From: Pseudomonas sp. ML2-2023-3
GTDB taxonomy: Bacteria; Pseudomonadota; Gammaproteobacteria; Pseudomonadales; Pseudomonadaceae
Reading direction: 5' to 3'
NCBI RefSeq assembly: GCF_037055275.1
Contig: NZ_CP146345.1
Coordinates: forward strand, 1 to 64,000
Length of the DNA: 64,000 nt
A model generated the notes under the pieces. That model did not search any database, was not told the origin of the DNA, and worked only from the letters and a program-made list of their open reading frames with translations. The stretch's first letter is position 1; the number at the start of each line of letters is the position of its first letter. The position numbers and the translations under genes are program-made. This document shows positions 35,031-43,574 of the stretch, in pieces.

Positions 35031-38000
35031 ATGCGTAGGAAAAGGCCGTCCCACGATCAAGCCCAATTGGGCTTTGATTTCGCCTTTCAAGAAACCGTAG
35101 ACGCCATAGAGACCCTCGAAGCCGGTCTCGACATCGATGACGACCAAGGAGAACAGCATGATCACAAATCAAACCCAACCGTTGGAAATCGCAAGCCGGG
35201 AACTGAACTCGGAGACAATCAAGGCAATTCGTCAGTCTCCGTCGTTCGGCCCACAGTCTTGGAAAATTCTGGATCGTTGGGCCTTGAACAGCCCCACGCA
35301 GTTGAAGCAACTGGAGAGCGAGGGGGAACTGACTCTGCTGGGGAAAGTGTTGGAGCAGCAACGCTTGGAACTGGAAGCACTCCACAGCCTCCCAGCGGAG
35401 CACAAAACCGGCCTGACCGAGCACGAAGTGCTGGCCCTGCAGGAAGTGAACACAGAACTTTAACACCAACCGATTACGCGATCACCGCGGCTGACTCGCT
35501 GGGTTTAGGTGGGGCAAAAGCCAAGTTTCGGGACAACGTAGAGGCGATCCAGCTACTGCAGCGACTGCGTGAGCAGAAGCGGGCAGCTGTACCAGCAGAA
35601 CAGGCAATACTGGTCAAATATGTTGGATGGGGTGGGTTGCCTCAGGCGTTCGACCATCGTAATCAGGCTTGGCAGCGGGAGTACCAGGAACTGGGCGCGC
35701 TTCTCAGCCAAGATGAATTTGAGAAAGCTCGGCGCTCGACTCAAGATGCCCACTACACCTCTGCTGCTGTCATTGGGGGGATTTATGAGGGCATGCAGCG
35801 GCTTGGATTCCCGGGCGGTAAGATCTTCGAGCCAGCTGCCGGCACTGGCAACTTTATTGGCTTGATGCCCGAAGGGATTCGGAAAGAAAGCCACTTTACT
35901 GCAGTCGAGCTCGATCCTCTGACAGCGGAGATAGGTAAGCACCTTTACCCTACAGCTACCTATCTCAACCGGGGCCTGCAGGATGTTGTCGTTCCCAGCG
36001 GTTATTTTGACGCGTGCGTGGCCAACCCTCCTTTCGGCTCGCAATCACTCTACGATCCCCATCACCGCGAGTTGAGCGGGTACTCCATCCACAACTACTT
36101 TCTCGCCAAATCCCTCGACAAGCTCAAGCCAGGTGGCGTGATGGGAGTAGTCGTCAGTCGCTACTTTTTGGATGCAGCGAACGGCAGAGCTCGTGAGCAC
36201 ATCGCTGAACAATCCCACTTCCTTGGCGCGATTCGGTTGCCAAACACTGCTTTCAAAGAGAACGCGCTGACGGAAGTCACGACCGATATTGTGTTTTTCC
36301 AGAAAGCGATACCTGGTGAGGAAACTGACAAGCGATGGGTAAATGTCGGCGATATACGAGATCGTGAGACAGGTGCCCCCATCACCATCAACCAGTATTT
36401 CATTGAAAACCCTTGGCAGATGGCCGGTCGCATGGTCATTTCACGGAACATGCACCGAGACACCGCTGATTTGATCGGGGAGCCTGGTCGGGATCTGGCC
36501 GCTGAGATCTCCGCTCGGTTGGAAGCATTACCACGTGACGTTTACAAAGCTAATTCGTCTCCAGAATTGGTTGACGCTGCAGATGAGAAACCTGAGCTGG
36601 TACTTCCTGAGAATCTGAAAGTCGGCTCCTACTTCATCACCGAGGCTGGCCTAATAGCTCGACGCCTTCCCGACCAGTTGGCCAAGACTGATTATCAACT
36701 GATCACACCCAAAAACGAGCGTGCAGGCGACCGAATCAAGGGCATGATCGAGGTCAGGAATGCCCTACGGACTTTGATGGCAGCAGAACAATCCGAGGGC
36801 ATCGAAAGCGACCTCGATCTGCACCGGACTCGACTCAACACGCTGTACGATCGGTTCATTCGAAAACATGGCCATATCAGCAGCCAGGCTAACCGTTTGG
36901 CCATGTGCGACGATCCTGAATATCCATTGTTGAATGCGCTGGAAAGCAACTACGACCGGGGCATATCAGCAGATATGGCCCGCAAGCATGATGTGGCCGC
37001 TCGTCCCCCAAAAGCTGATAAGGCATCGATTTTCAGCCGTCGCGTGATGACACCTCGTCAGGAAGTTCGGCATGTCGATTCGGCGACAGATGCCTTAGTC
37101 GTTTCCATGAACCAGGTCGGCCGTGTTGACCTGGAACGCATGGTTCGCCTTTGCGGTCGTTCCGAAGAAGACATCATTGCTGATCTGCGAGGTTTGATTT
37201 ATTTCAATCCTGGAAAGGACCGATGGGAGACAGCAGACCAGTATTTAACAGGGAACGTGAAAGCTAAGCTTCGTGGTGCTATCAGGGCTGCAGAGCAAGA
37301 CCCGCGCTTTTCGCATAACGTAGACGCCTTGCGCCCGGTTCAACCTGCAGACATCGATCCGGTCGACATCTCTGTCCAACTGGGTTCAACCTGGGTACCT
37401 GATACCGTCGTCGATAAATTCGTGGTTCACCTGCTTGGTGATGTGCAGAGACGCATCAGCTACCAGGCAGCGCTCGGAAAATGGATTGCTGATATTGGTC
37501 AGGGTGACAACACGACGTGTCGTGTTACCTGGGGTACTGAAGCGTACCCGGCAAACAAACTGATTGAAGCGGTACTAACCAACCGATCAATTCAAGTCAA
37601 AACCGAAGTCGGCCGAGATGATCGCGGCCAACCCATCATGCAGGTTGACGAAACTCAAACCGCCGCAGCCAACCAGAAAGCAGATGAATTGCGCCAGGCA
37701 TTTGTTGACTGGATCTGGGAGGACAAAGAGCAGCGGGTGGAGCTGGCCAGGCTTTACAACGACAGGTTCAATACCAATATTCCATCGCGGTACAACGGCT
37801 CTCACCTCCAGTTACCTGGTGCATCACTCGACATCACGCTGCGTCCTCATCAGAAGGATGGGATCTGGCGGGGCATTCAAGACGGAACCGCTTTATTCGA
37901 TCACGTCGTCGGCGCCGGCAAGACACTGGTGTGCGTTGGGACCGTTATGGAAAGCAAGCGGATGGGGCTTCTGAACAAGCCGATGCTTGTTGTGCCCAAC

Positions 38001-40571
38001 CATCTGTTGCTGCAATGGAAAGACGCTATCTACTCACTTTACCCAGACGCTAATGTCCTGGTTGCTGAGAAGTCAGATTTCAAAAAGGAAAACCGCGAGC
38101 GCCTGTTTGCCCGTATCGCAACGGGTGATTGGGATGCCGTCGTAGTTGCACATAGCTCGTTCAAAAAAATCGGGATGCCTCAGGACACTCTTGAAAAATT
38201 GCTCCAGGAGCAAATTAGCGACCTGAGCAATGCAATCATCGATCTCAAGAACGACCGCGGGGATCGCATCACCATCAAGGAAATGGAGAAGGCCAAAGAG
38301 CGGATGAAGGAACGCCTGGAGAAAAAAGCCGATACAGGTGCTAAAGACCAGGCAGTGACCTTTGCAGATCTGGGTGTCGATGCGCTGGTCGTTGATGAGG
38401 CTCAAGAATTCAAGAACCTGTTCATAACCACGTCGCTGAGCCGGATTTCCGGTCTGGGGAACCTTACAGGCTCCGAAAAGGCCTTCGACCTGTTTGTTAA
38501 ATGTCGGTACCTGCAGCAGAAGTACGACGGTCGAGGAGTCTTCCTTGCTACTGGTACGCCTTTGAGCAACACCATAGCTGAGCTTTATACCGTTCAGCGG
38601 TACATGCAGTATGACGAACTGAAAGAACGCGGGATCGTACACTTCGATGCCTGGGCTTCTACCTTCGGCCAAGTGGTTACCGGCTGGGAGCTGGATGCCA
38701 CCGGTGTGAATTACCGACTCAATTCAAGATTTTCAAGATTCCAAAATGTCCCTGAGCTGAACACGATGTACCGAACCTTTGCGGACGTCATCACCAGGGC
38801 AGATCTGCAACAACAGGCCGCAGAACGAGGGACACGATTCCCAGTGCCTAGGGTTAAAGGCGGTCGTCCTCAAAACATCATCGTTGAACGCTCCAATGAA
38901 CAAGCCCAATACATGGGTGTTCAATCCGAGGTACTGGATGATCACGGTAAGCCAATTCATCGTGCTGACGGCGGTGTTATCCGGAGCTGGAACAAGGGTT
39001 CGATCATCTACCGTATGGAACACCTTCCACGGGATCCGCGCATCGACAACCCGCTGAAGATCACCAACGATGCCAGGAAGGCGGGGCTAGATTTCCGATT
39101 GATCGATCCTGACTCTGATGACTTCATTGGCAGTAAGGTGAATGCCTGCGTGGAAAACGTACACCGCATCTGGGAGGCTTGGGATGCTCGCCAAGGCACT
39201 CAGTTGGTATTCTGCGACCTTTCCACCCCCAAAGGAAAAAAGCGACAGGAAACCGCTCCAGAAGCCTCCCTTGATGATGACGACGATGGGGAGGTCATCT
39301 CCATGGACGAAATCTTGGCTGGCAACGCATCGTTCAGCGTGTACGAGGAGATCCGTACGAAGCTCATCAACAAGGGCGTGCCGGCAGATCAGGTAAGATT
39401 CATCCATGAAGCCAATACAGACCTGCAGAAGTCGAAGCTTTTTGACGAAATGAATCGCGGTGATGTTCGGGTGCTGCTTGGCTCCACCACGAAGATGGGT
39501 GCAGGTACTAACGTACAACGCAGACTGGTTGCCCTACACCACGTCGACGCCCCTTGGCGCCCAAGCGATCTTGAACAACGTGACGGTCGAATCGAGCGTC
39601 AGGGCAACATGTTCTATGAACAGGATCCAGACGGTTTTGAGATCGAAATCCTGCGCTATGCGACCAAACAGACCTATGACAGCCGGATGTGGCAGACCAT
39701 CGAATACAAGGCTGCCGGCATCGAGCAGTTCCGGAAAGGGGATGGCCTTCAGCGTGTCATTGACGACGTGGCCAGCGAAGCTGCCAACGCTGCAGAGATG
39801 AAGGCCGCTGCAACCGGTAATCCGCTTATTTTCCTCCAAGTCCAACTTGCTGCTGACTTGAAGAAAGTGGAGGCGCTGTTCTCCAACTACAAGCGAAATC
39901 AACATGCCCTGGATAGCAGGATTACCTGGCTTGAAGAAGCAGACAAAAGAGCTGACAGATCGGTCGCTCGTTGGAATGGCGAGATCGCCAAACGCGATGC
40001 CGGAACAGGTTCCAGCTTCTTGTTCAAAACGGCAGCAAAGAGCTATGGCGAGGACAACAAAGACCAGCTCCTGGGCGCAATCATGGGCAGCATGAAGGTG
40101 GCCGTCGACCGCAAGGCAGAGGACACTTTCCAGCGTGCGGCAATCATCCGTGTTGGCACCTACAGGGGATTTGAGATCGACGTCTCCTGCAACCGGAACA
40201 AGATTCAGTTCACGGTTACAGGCAACGATTCGTACGAGCCAGATAACCTGGTATATCGAACCGACGACAAATTCAGCCTGCCAGGCTTCATCAGCCGCAT
40301 TGATAATTTCCTGGACCGGTTTGAAGCTTGGCGAGCTGACGCTGAAAACTCCCGGATTGGGGAGAGGGATGAGCTGGCCAAGGCCAAGATAGAAAAGGGG
40401 AAACCATTCCAGCAGCAAAGTCGCCTGGAAAACCTGAGGGATGACTCACGTGATGTGATGACAGAGCTCAAGCTGATGCAAGCTGACGACAACTACGTCT
40501 CGACGTGGACGCCGAAGTCGACAGTGCTGCAGGGGAATGCCGCACCAGAAGCTAAGAAAATGCGCGCTTAA
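35031..40571 (+). CDS. Giant N6-adenine methylase and SNF2-like helicase fusion (1846 aa)
   Basis: After a low-complexity N-terminal region (to about residue 140) comes a methyltransferase with FEPAAGTGNFIG and the catalytic NPPF at about residue 331. Next is a DEAD-like helicase: DHVVGAGKTLVC near 960 (motif I), VVDEAQEFKN near 1120 (motif II) and QRDGRIERQGN near 1516 (motif VI). Such fusions are common on conjugative elements and probably protect incoming DNA from restriction or remodel nucleoprotein. No nuclease domain is seen. The promoter at 34970 and a terminator at 40581 make it a single transcription unit. Confidence 0.9.
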   Translation: MRRKRPSHDQAQLGFDFAFQETVDAIETLEAGLDIDDDQGEQHDHKSNPTVGNRKPGTELGDNQGNSSVSVVRPTVLENSGSLGLEQPHAVEATGERGGTDSAGESVGAATLGTGSTPQPPSGAQNRPDRARSAGPAGSEHRTLTPTDYAITAADSLGLGGAKAKFRDNVEAIQLLQRLREQKRAAVPAEQAILVKYVGWGGLPQAFDHRNQAWQREYQELGALLSQDEFEKARRSTQDAHYTSAAVIGGIYEGMQRLGFPGGKIFEPAAGTGNFIGLMPEGIRKESHFTAVELDPLTAEIGKHLYPTATYLNRGLQDVVVPSGYFDACVANPPFGSQSLYDPHHRELSGYSIHNYFLAKSLDKLKPGGVMGVVVSRYFLDAANGRAREHIAEQSHFLGAIRLPNTAFKENALTEVTTDIVFFQKAIPGEETDKRWVNVGDIRDRETGAPITINQYFIENPWQMAGRMVISRNMHRDTADLIGEPGRDLAAEISARLEALPRDVYKANSSPELVDAADEKPELVLPENLKVGSYFITEAGLIARRLPDQLAKTDYQLITPKNERAGDRIKGMIEVRNALRTLMAAEQSEGIESDLDLHRTRLNTLYDRFIRKHGHISSQANRLAMCDDPEYPLLNALESNYDRGISADMARKHDVAARPPKADKASIFSRRVMTPRQEVRHVDSATDALVVSMNQVGRVDLERMVRLCGRSEEDIIADLRGLIYFNPGKDRWETADQYLTGNVKAKLRGAIRAAEQDPRFSHNVDALRPVQPADIDPVDISVQLGSTWVPDTVVDKFVVHLLGDVQRRISYQAALGKWIADIGQGDNTTCRVTWGTEAYPANKLIEAVLTNRSIQVKTEVGRDDRGQPIMQVDETQTAAANQKADELRQAFVDWIWEDKEQRVELARLYNDRFNTNIPSRYNGSHLQLPGASLDITLRPHQKDGIWRGIQDGTALFDHVVGAGKTLVCVGTVMESKRMGLLNKPMLVVPNHLLLQWKDAIYSLYPDANVLVAEKSDFKKENRERLFARIATGDWDAVVVAHSSFKKIGMPQDTLEKLLQEQISDLSNAIIDLKNDRGDRITIKEMEKAKERMKERLEKKADTGAKDQAVTFADLGVDALVVDEAQEFKNLFITTSLSRISGLGNLTGSEKAFDLFVKCRYLQQKYDGRGVFLATGTPLSNTIAELYTVQRYMQYDELKERGIVHFDAWASTFGQVVTGWELDATGVNYRLNSRFSRFQNVPELNTMYRTFADVITRADLQQQAAERGTRFPVPRVKGGRPQNIIVERSNEQAQYMGVQSEVLDDHGKPIHRADGGVIRSWNKGSIIYRMEHLPRDPRIDNPLKITNDARKAGLDFRLIDPDSDDFIGSKVNACVENVHRIWEAWDARQGTQLVFCDLSTPKGKKRQETAPEASLDDDDDGEVISMDEILAGNASFSVYEEIRTKLINKGVPADQVRFIHEANTDLQKSKLFDEMNRGDVRVLLGSTTKMGAGTNVQRRLVALHHVDAPWRPSDLEQRDGRIERQGNMFYEQDPDGFEIEILRYATKQTYDSRMWQTIEYKAAGIEQFRKGDGLQRVIDDVASEAANAAEMKAAATGNPLIFLQVQLAADLKKVEALFSNYKRNQHALDSRITWLEEADKRADRSVARWNGEIAKRDAGTGSSFLFKTAAKSYGEDNKDQLLGAIMGSMKVAVDRKAEDTFQRAAIIRVGTYRGFEIDVSCNRNKIQFTVTGNDSYEPDNLVYRTDDKFSLPGFISRIDNFLDRFEAWRADAENSRIGERDELAKAKIEKGKPFQQQSRLENLRDDSRDVMTELKLMQADDNYVSTWTPKSTVLQGNAAPEAKKMRA
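35158..35463 (+). CDS. Overprinted small protein inside the methylase-helicase gene (101 aa)
   Basis: The +1-frame gene starts at ATG 35158 with AAGGAG six bases before it, a better ribosome site than most neighbours. The product starts MITNQTQPLEIASRELNSET and is soluble and helical with normal composition. The overlapped part of the host protein is low-complexity linker, which fits overprinting. Expression is not demonstrated; chance survival of a long frame is the alternative. Confidence 0.55.
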   Translation: MITNQTQPLEIASRELNSETIKAIRQSPSFGPQSWKILDRWALNSPTQLKQLESEGELTLLGKVLEQQRLELEALHSLPAEHKTGLTEHEVLALQEVNTEL

Positions 40572-40580
40572 ACCCAAGCA

Positions 40581-40603
40581 CCCCGCTCAAGGAATGAGCG
40601 GGG
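40581..40603 (+). terminator. Terminator after methylase-helicase gene
   Basis: A 9-bp perfect stem (CCCCGCTCA / TGAGCGGGG) with loop AGGAA lies 9 bases after the stop and is followed by a short T-rich stretch. Confidence 0.75.
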
Positions 40604-40680
40604 GTCGGCTTTTCCTACCTACTTCTGTTGTGTTCGATCAACTGGCCAACGGCACCTGGTGTAATGCTGCAATACTTCCT

Positions 40681-41055
40681 TCAACCCAGCACCTGATTGC
40701 TGACTGCCGATTTTTCAGCTTCAAGAGCAACAAAATGATCGATCATTTCCTGGTCGGCACCAGCCCATTCCAAGGCGTCGGACATAGCGTTGAATGCGCG
40801 CTGTCGGCTGTCCTTTTTGCTGACACGATGCAGACTATTTTCAACCTCTAGCGTCCAAACGTTGTCCGTTTCACTAACCAGTTTTGACACTGAGATACAG
40901 CCGCTTTTGGAAGCAATGAGCATTAGGATACCTGCCGATTTCACGGACGCGTACACCGCACCCTGGTACTGCAAAAGGCCCGTAAAGGGCCGGTGGTATG
41001 CAGCGGTTGTTCCTATGATCTGTTGGCTAAATTGCTGATCACGGACATTACGCAA
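40681..41055 (-). CDS. Hypothetical protein (about 124 aa)
   Basis: The C-terminal part is well formed (SALEWAGADQEMIDHFVALE region, read SDALEWAGADQEMIDHF) and the middle has QYQGAVYASVKSAGILMLIA. A TTG at 41055 is the most plausible start; longer in-frame sequence upstream overlaps the preceding gene. The start is uncertain. Function unknown. Confidence 0.4.
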   Translation of the reverse strand: MRNVRDQQFSQQIIGTTAAYHRPFTGLLQYQGAVYASVKSAGILMLIASKSGCISVSKLVSETDNVWTLEVENSLHRVSKKDSRQRAFNAMSDALEWAGADQEMIDHFVALEAEKSAVSNQVLG

Positions 41056-41252
41056 CCCATAACCATCCCCCCGGTGACGCAAACTACCAAAAGCGAAAAT
41101 AGACCGATCGACCTGGGCTCGTCTAAAAAAACGAATGGGGTAAGAAGACCAATCGCGAAACCAGCTGCAATCGGCCAAACATTGCGTTTTTTTTGATCGT
41201 TTCCAGACTGATTTTCAGTTTTCAAAACCTCTTCCTCATCAATCTTTTGCAT
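41013..41252 (-). CDS. Small two-helix membrane protein (79 aa)
   Basis: A polar N-terminus (MQKIDEEEVLKTENQSGNDQ) precedes two hydrophobic helices (WPIAAGFAIGLLTPFVFL and IGLFSLLVVCVTGGMVMG). It follows the gene at 41256 with a three-base gap. Function unknown. Confidence 0.5.
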   Translation of the reverse strand: MQKIDEEEVLKTENQSGNDQKKRNVWPIAAGFAIGLLTPFVFLDEPRSIGLFSLLVVCVTGGMVMGCVMSVISNLANRS

Positions 41253-41255
41253 GAT

Positions 41256-41552
41256 CTATTTCTTCAAACGCAGAGCATCAGGGGGGGGGAGGTCGCGATA
41301 CAGCTGTCCATTGCTCAGCTGCAGCGTTACGCAATCGGGCACCATCGTTACGATGATGCCAGGGCCGTCGAGCTGGCCCTCGGGGATGTCCCAACCCGAA
41401 ATGGTGCTGGGCGTAAGCTCATACAGCTCATCCGTCTTCAAGTCGCGCAGAACCCACGATTTGTTACCGGTCATTCCTTTATTGCTGACAACGTGAAGCT
41501 CGGTTCGCAAACCCTGTGGAAGCTGCGGCAACTGCTCAGTTTTATCACTCAT
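41256..41552 (-). CDS. Hypothetical protein (98 aa)
   Basis: The product begins MSDKTEQLPQLPQGLRTELH and contains GNKSWVLRDLKTDELYEL, a beta-rich small domain. Its start overlaps the end of the upstream gene by eight bases. It has no membrane segment. Function unknown. Confidence 0.5.
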   Translation of the reverse strand: MSDKTEQLPQLPQGLRTELHVVSNKGMTGNKSWVLRDLKTDELYELTPSTISGWDIPEGQLDGPGIIVTMVPDCVTLQLSNGQLYRDLPPPDALRLKK

Positions 41553-42177
41553 TGGGTTGATCCTTCGTTAGATGCGTATCGTCGGGTTCACATAGATTAT
41601 TTTCGATTGCTAACGCGATCCTCTGCACTTGCAGCGAAGCTCTGTTAAATCGGCTTGGAACCATACCAAGCATGTCGCACGCTACAGCCGTGGTGTCTTC
41701 GTAAAGTTGATGAGGACTCACTGGGATCAAATCATTGCGTATGATTCTGAAACCGTGCTTGCGAAGTTGGCGTATTGCTCGTGTTATATCCGTTGATTCA
41801 ATGTCCAAGTTACGAAGATCCACTTCGCTTCCTCTGCCCTCGACTTGCTCGGCGCGCAGCTTTAAGGCTAATGCGTTGGCCGCCTGCAATGCACTGCCTA
41901 GTTTCAGCTTGGTGTCTGCTGTGATGATTTCAATGCCCGTATTTCCGACAAAATCGACCCAACCTTCTTGTAGAACCCCGTCGATTAGTCTTTTAACCAG
42001 GAAACCTGGCTCCCCCGATGCGTGCAAAGCTGTATCAATCGCGACGGGGTCTGAGCTATCTGTAAGAAATACCTTTTCACCTTCAATAACCGAAACTGTG
42101 CACCCAGCAGCAATCAAGCCTTCTGCGGCTGCGATGATGATGCTTTTCTCGACGGCTCTGCGAGCAACTAAGTCCAT
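41545..42177 (-). CDS. Hypothetical protein (210 aa)
   Basis: The protein begins MDLVARRAVEKSIIIAAAEG and contains a region RAIRQLRKHGFRIIRNDLIP that could bind nucleic acid. AGAGGAAATACC precedes the ATG at 42177. It overlaps the 41256 gene. No family recognised; a plasmid-maintenance role is possible by context only. Confidence 0.5.
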   Translation of the reverse strand: MDLVARRAVEKSIIIAAAEGLIAAGCTVSVIEGEKVFLTDSSDPVAIDTALHASGEPGFLVKRLIDGVLQEGWVDFVGNTGIEIITADTKLKLGSALQAANALALKLRAEQVEGRGSEVDLRNLDIESTDITRAIRQLRKHGFRIIRNDLIPVSPHQLYEDTTAVACDMLGMVPSRFNRASLQVQRIALAIENNLCEPDDTHLTKDQPNE

Positions 42178-42213
42178 GGTATTTCCTCTCATTGGTGGCA
42201 GCGGATTTCTCTA

Positions 42214-42759
42214 TTACCAAAAAGGAGTCATGGCCACGGACTCGCGACGATCAAGTGCTACTTCGTGCTTGTCATGGAAAGATCGGTACGCATCGATGTT
42301 CGTTTCGCAAAATCGCTCCAGCGCTTCAGGATCCAGGCGCGGGCTGTAGACATGCGGCGGCTGCTGATCAGCATCTAAGAACTGTAGAGTGCCGTCCTCA
42401 AACTCGTGTAGCCAGGCAACTGTCACCAGAGTTTCAACCTCTGTGGTGAATGGCCAATCCCGGGGCCCGTTAGGGTCGAATGTAAGTGATTCAAAAAACT
42501 TGATTGCCTTCAGTGCACGATCACTAAGCTGGCCTGATGCGGGAGCTGATACCAAAACGGTTTTGCCGTCCGGGTAAACCTCGAACTGGGCGTTGCAGTC
42601 CTCACAGTCTTCGGGCCTTAACGGCAGGTCGTCTTCACGAACGACACTGATCTGCGTGGCCACCGTAGCTGCACAGTTTGGACAAGCCACGTCCATGGTC
42701 TGCCCAGCAGGCCATGAGTGTTTTATTAGCAGATCTGCAGTGGTCTGAGGTCGGTTCAT
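42214..42759 (-). CDS. Zinc-ribbon-like hypothetical protein (181 aa)
   Basis: Two CxxC pairs (CPNCAATVA and CEDCNAQFE) near the N-terminus suggest a zinc ribbon. The rest is acidic with Trp and Phe clusters. ATG at 42759 follows GGAG by eight bases. It is in the same - strand run as traL and the LPD7-type protein. Function unknown. Confidence 0.5.
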   Translation of the reverse strand: MNRPQTTADLLIKHSWPAGQTMDVACPNCAATVATQISVVREDDLPLRPEDCEDCNAQFEVYPDGKTVLVSAPASGQLSDRALKAIKFFESLTFDPNGPRDWPFTTEVETLVTVAWLHEFEDGTLQFLDADQQPPHVYSPRLDPEALERFCETNIDAYRSFHDKHEVALDRRESVAMTPFW

Positions 42760-42763
42760 GAAT

Positions 42764-43009
42764 CTACTCCACTGACCGCTCGTCATCAGGGAACTGAGCG
42801 GACAACCAACGAGCCAAATTCATAGCTTCGGTTTGCCACCGCTGACTCAGCTCCTCCACGAGCAGAAGGTTGTTGTCATCGTTGCATGCCAGAGCTTCAT
42901 TGCGTGCAATCCGATATTGCTCAATGTCGAGCATGACTTTAGGTGGGAGAGCCAAGATCAGCCCCCCAGCTTCTAACTGCTTGCTTGCCAATTCCTCGAT
43001 CTGTTTCAT
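42764..43009 (-). CDS. Small hypothetical protein (81 aa)
   Basis: The helical peptide begins MKQIEELASKQLEAGGLILA and includes QRWQTEAMNLARWLSAQFPD. GGAGG lies eight bases before the ATG at 43009. It lies just downstream of traL. Function unknown. Confidence 0.45.
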   Translation of the reverse strand: MKQIEELASKQLEAGGLILALPPKVMLDIEQYRIARNEALACNDDNNLLLVEELSQRWQTEAMNLARWLSAQFPDDERSVE

Positions 43010-43029
43010 GACGGCCACCTCCATGGTTA

Positions 43030-43539
43030 TTACTTCCAGATGTCATTCCAAAACGCAGAGTCCGTAGAGCCGGAGCTTTTGGTGTTTTGCACGGATGGAC
43101 CGCTGATATTCGTGTCACCGCTGCTGATCACAGTGCCCATTCCCGTGTCGTTGACACCGGTTTGGTTGATCGTGTCAGTCACGGCACCGTTCACCTGAGT
43201 CATGACGCCATTGATTTCACCGTTGACCTGGGACACCACGCCGCGCACTTGAGAGCTAGCGATTGAGCACACCTTGTCTTTGATCATCTGCCAGATTGCC
43301 GAGAGATCAGGGAAGCTAGTCGTGCCGAATATGCCGGTGATACCACCAATGCATTTCCCCAAGATATCGGATGAGGTTTTCTCAGCTGTTTCGTTAGAGT
43401 CCGCCGCTGACTGGTCACGAGACAGACCTGCTTCGCCACCGCGCATTGCCGCTTCACCGCTGCGGCAAGTGGCTGCTTGTACGCCGATGGAGGAACACAT
43501 AAGAAGCACAACCAGTAGCGTGCGAGTGAGTGGTTTCAT
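43030..43539 (-). CDS. traL: TraL-like exported transfer protein
   Basis: The 169-residue protein has a signal peptide (about residues 1-23, ending VQA before ATCRSG), a Cys-containing core (GKCIGGITGIFGTTSFPDLS) and a Ser/Gly/Asn-rich C-terminal half with repeated VNG and QVNG segments. This layout resembles TraL of IncI plasmids. ATG at 43539 follows GAGAGGA. It is co-oriented with and next to the LPD7-type gene. A periplasmic role in the transfer apparatus is inferred. Confidence 0.55.
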   Translation of the reverse strand: MKPLTRTLLVVLLMCSSIGVQAATCRSGEAAMRGGEAGLSRDQSAADSNETAEKTSSDILGKCIGGITGIFGTTSFPDLSAIWQMIKDKVCSIASSQVRGVVSQVNGEINGVMTQVNGAVTDTINQTGVNDTGMGTVISSGDTNISGPSVQNTKSSGSTDSAFWNDIWK

Positions 43540-43574
43540 TACAGGTCCTCTCGTAACCAGGAAGCGGGCGAGCA

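Noticed and set aside
39534..40418. Long - strand frame (294 codons) opposite the methylase-helicase
   Set aside because: No start site and composition typical of an antisense shadow of the conserved helicase end.
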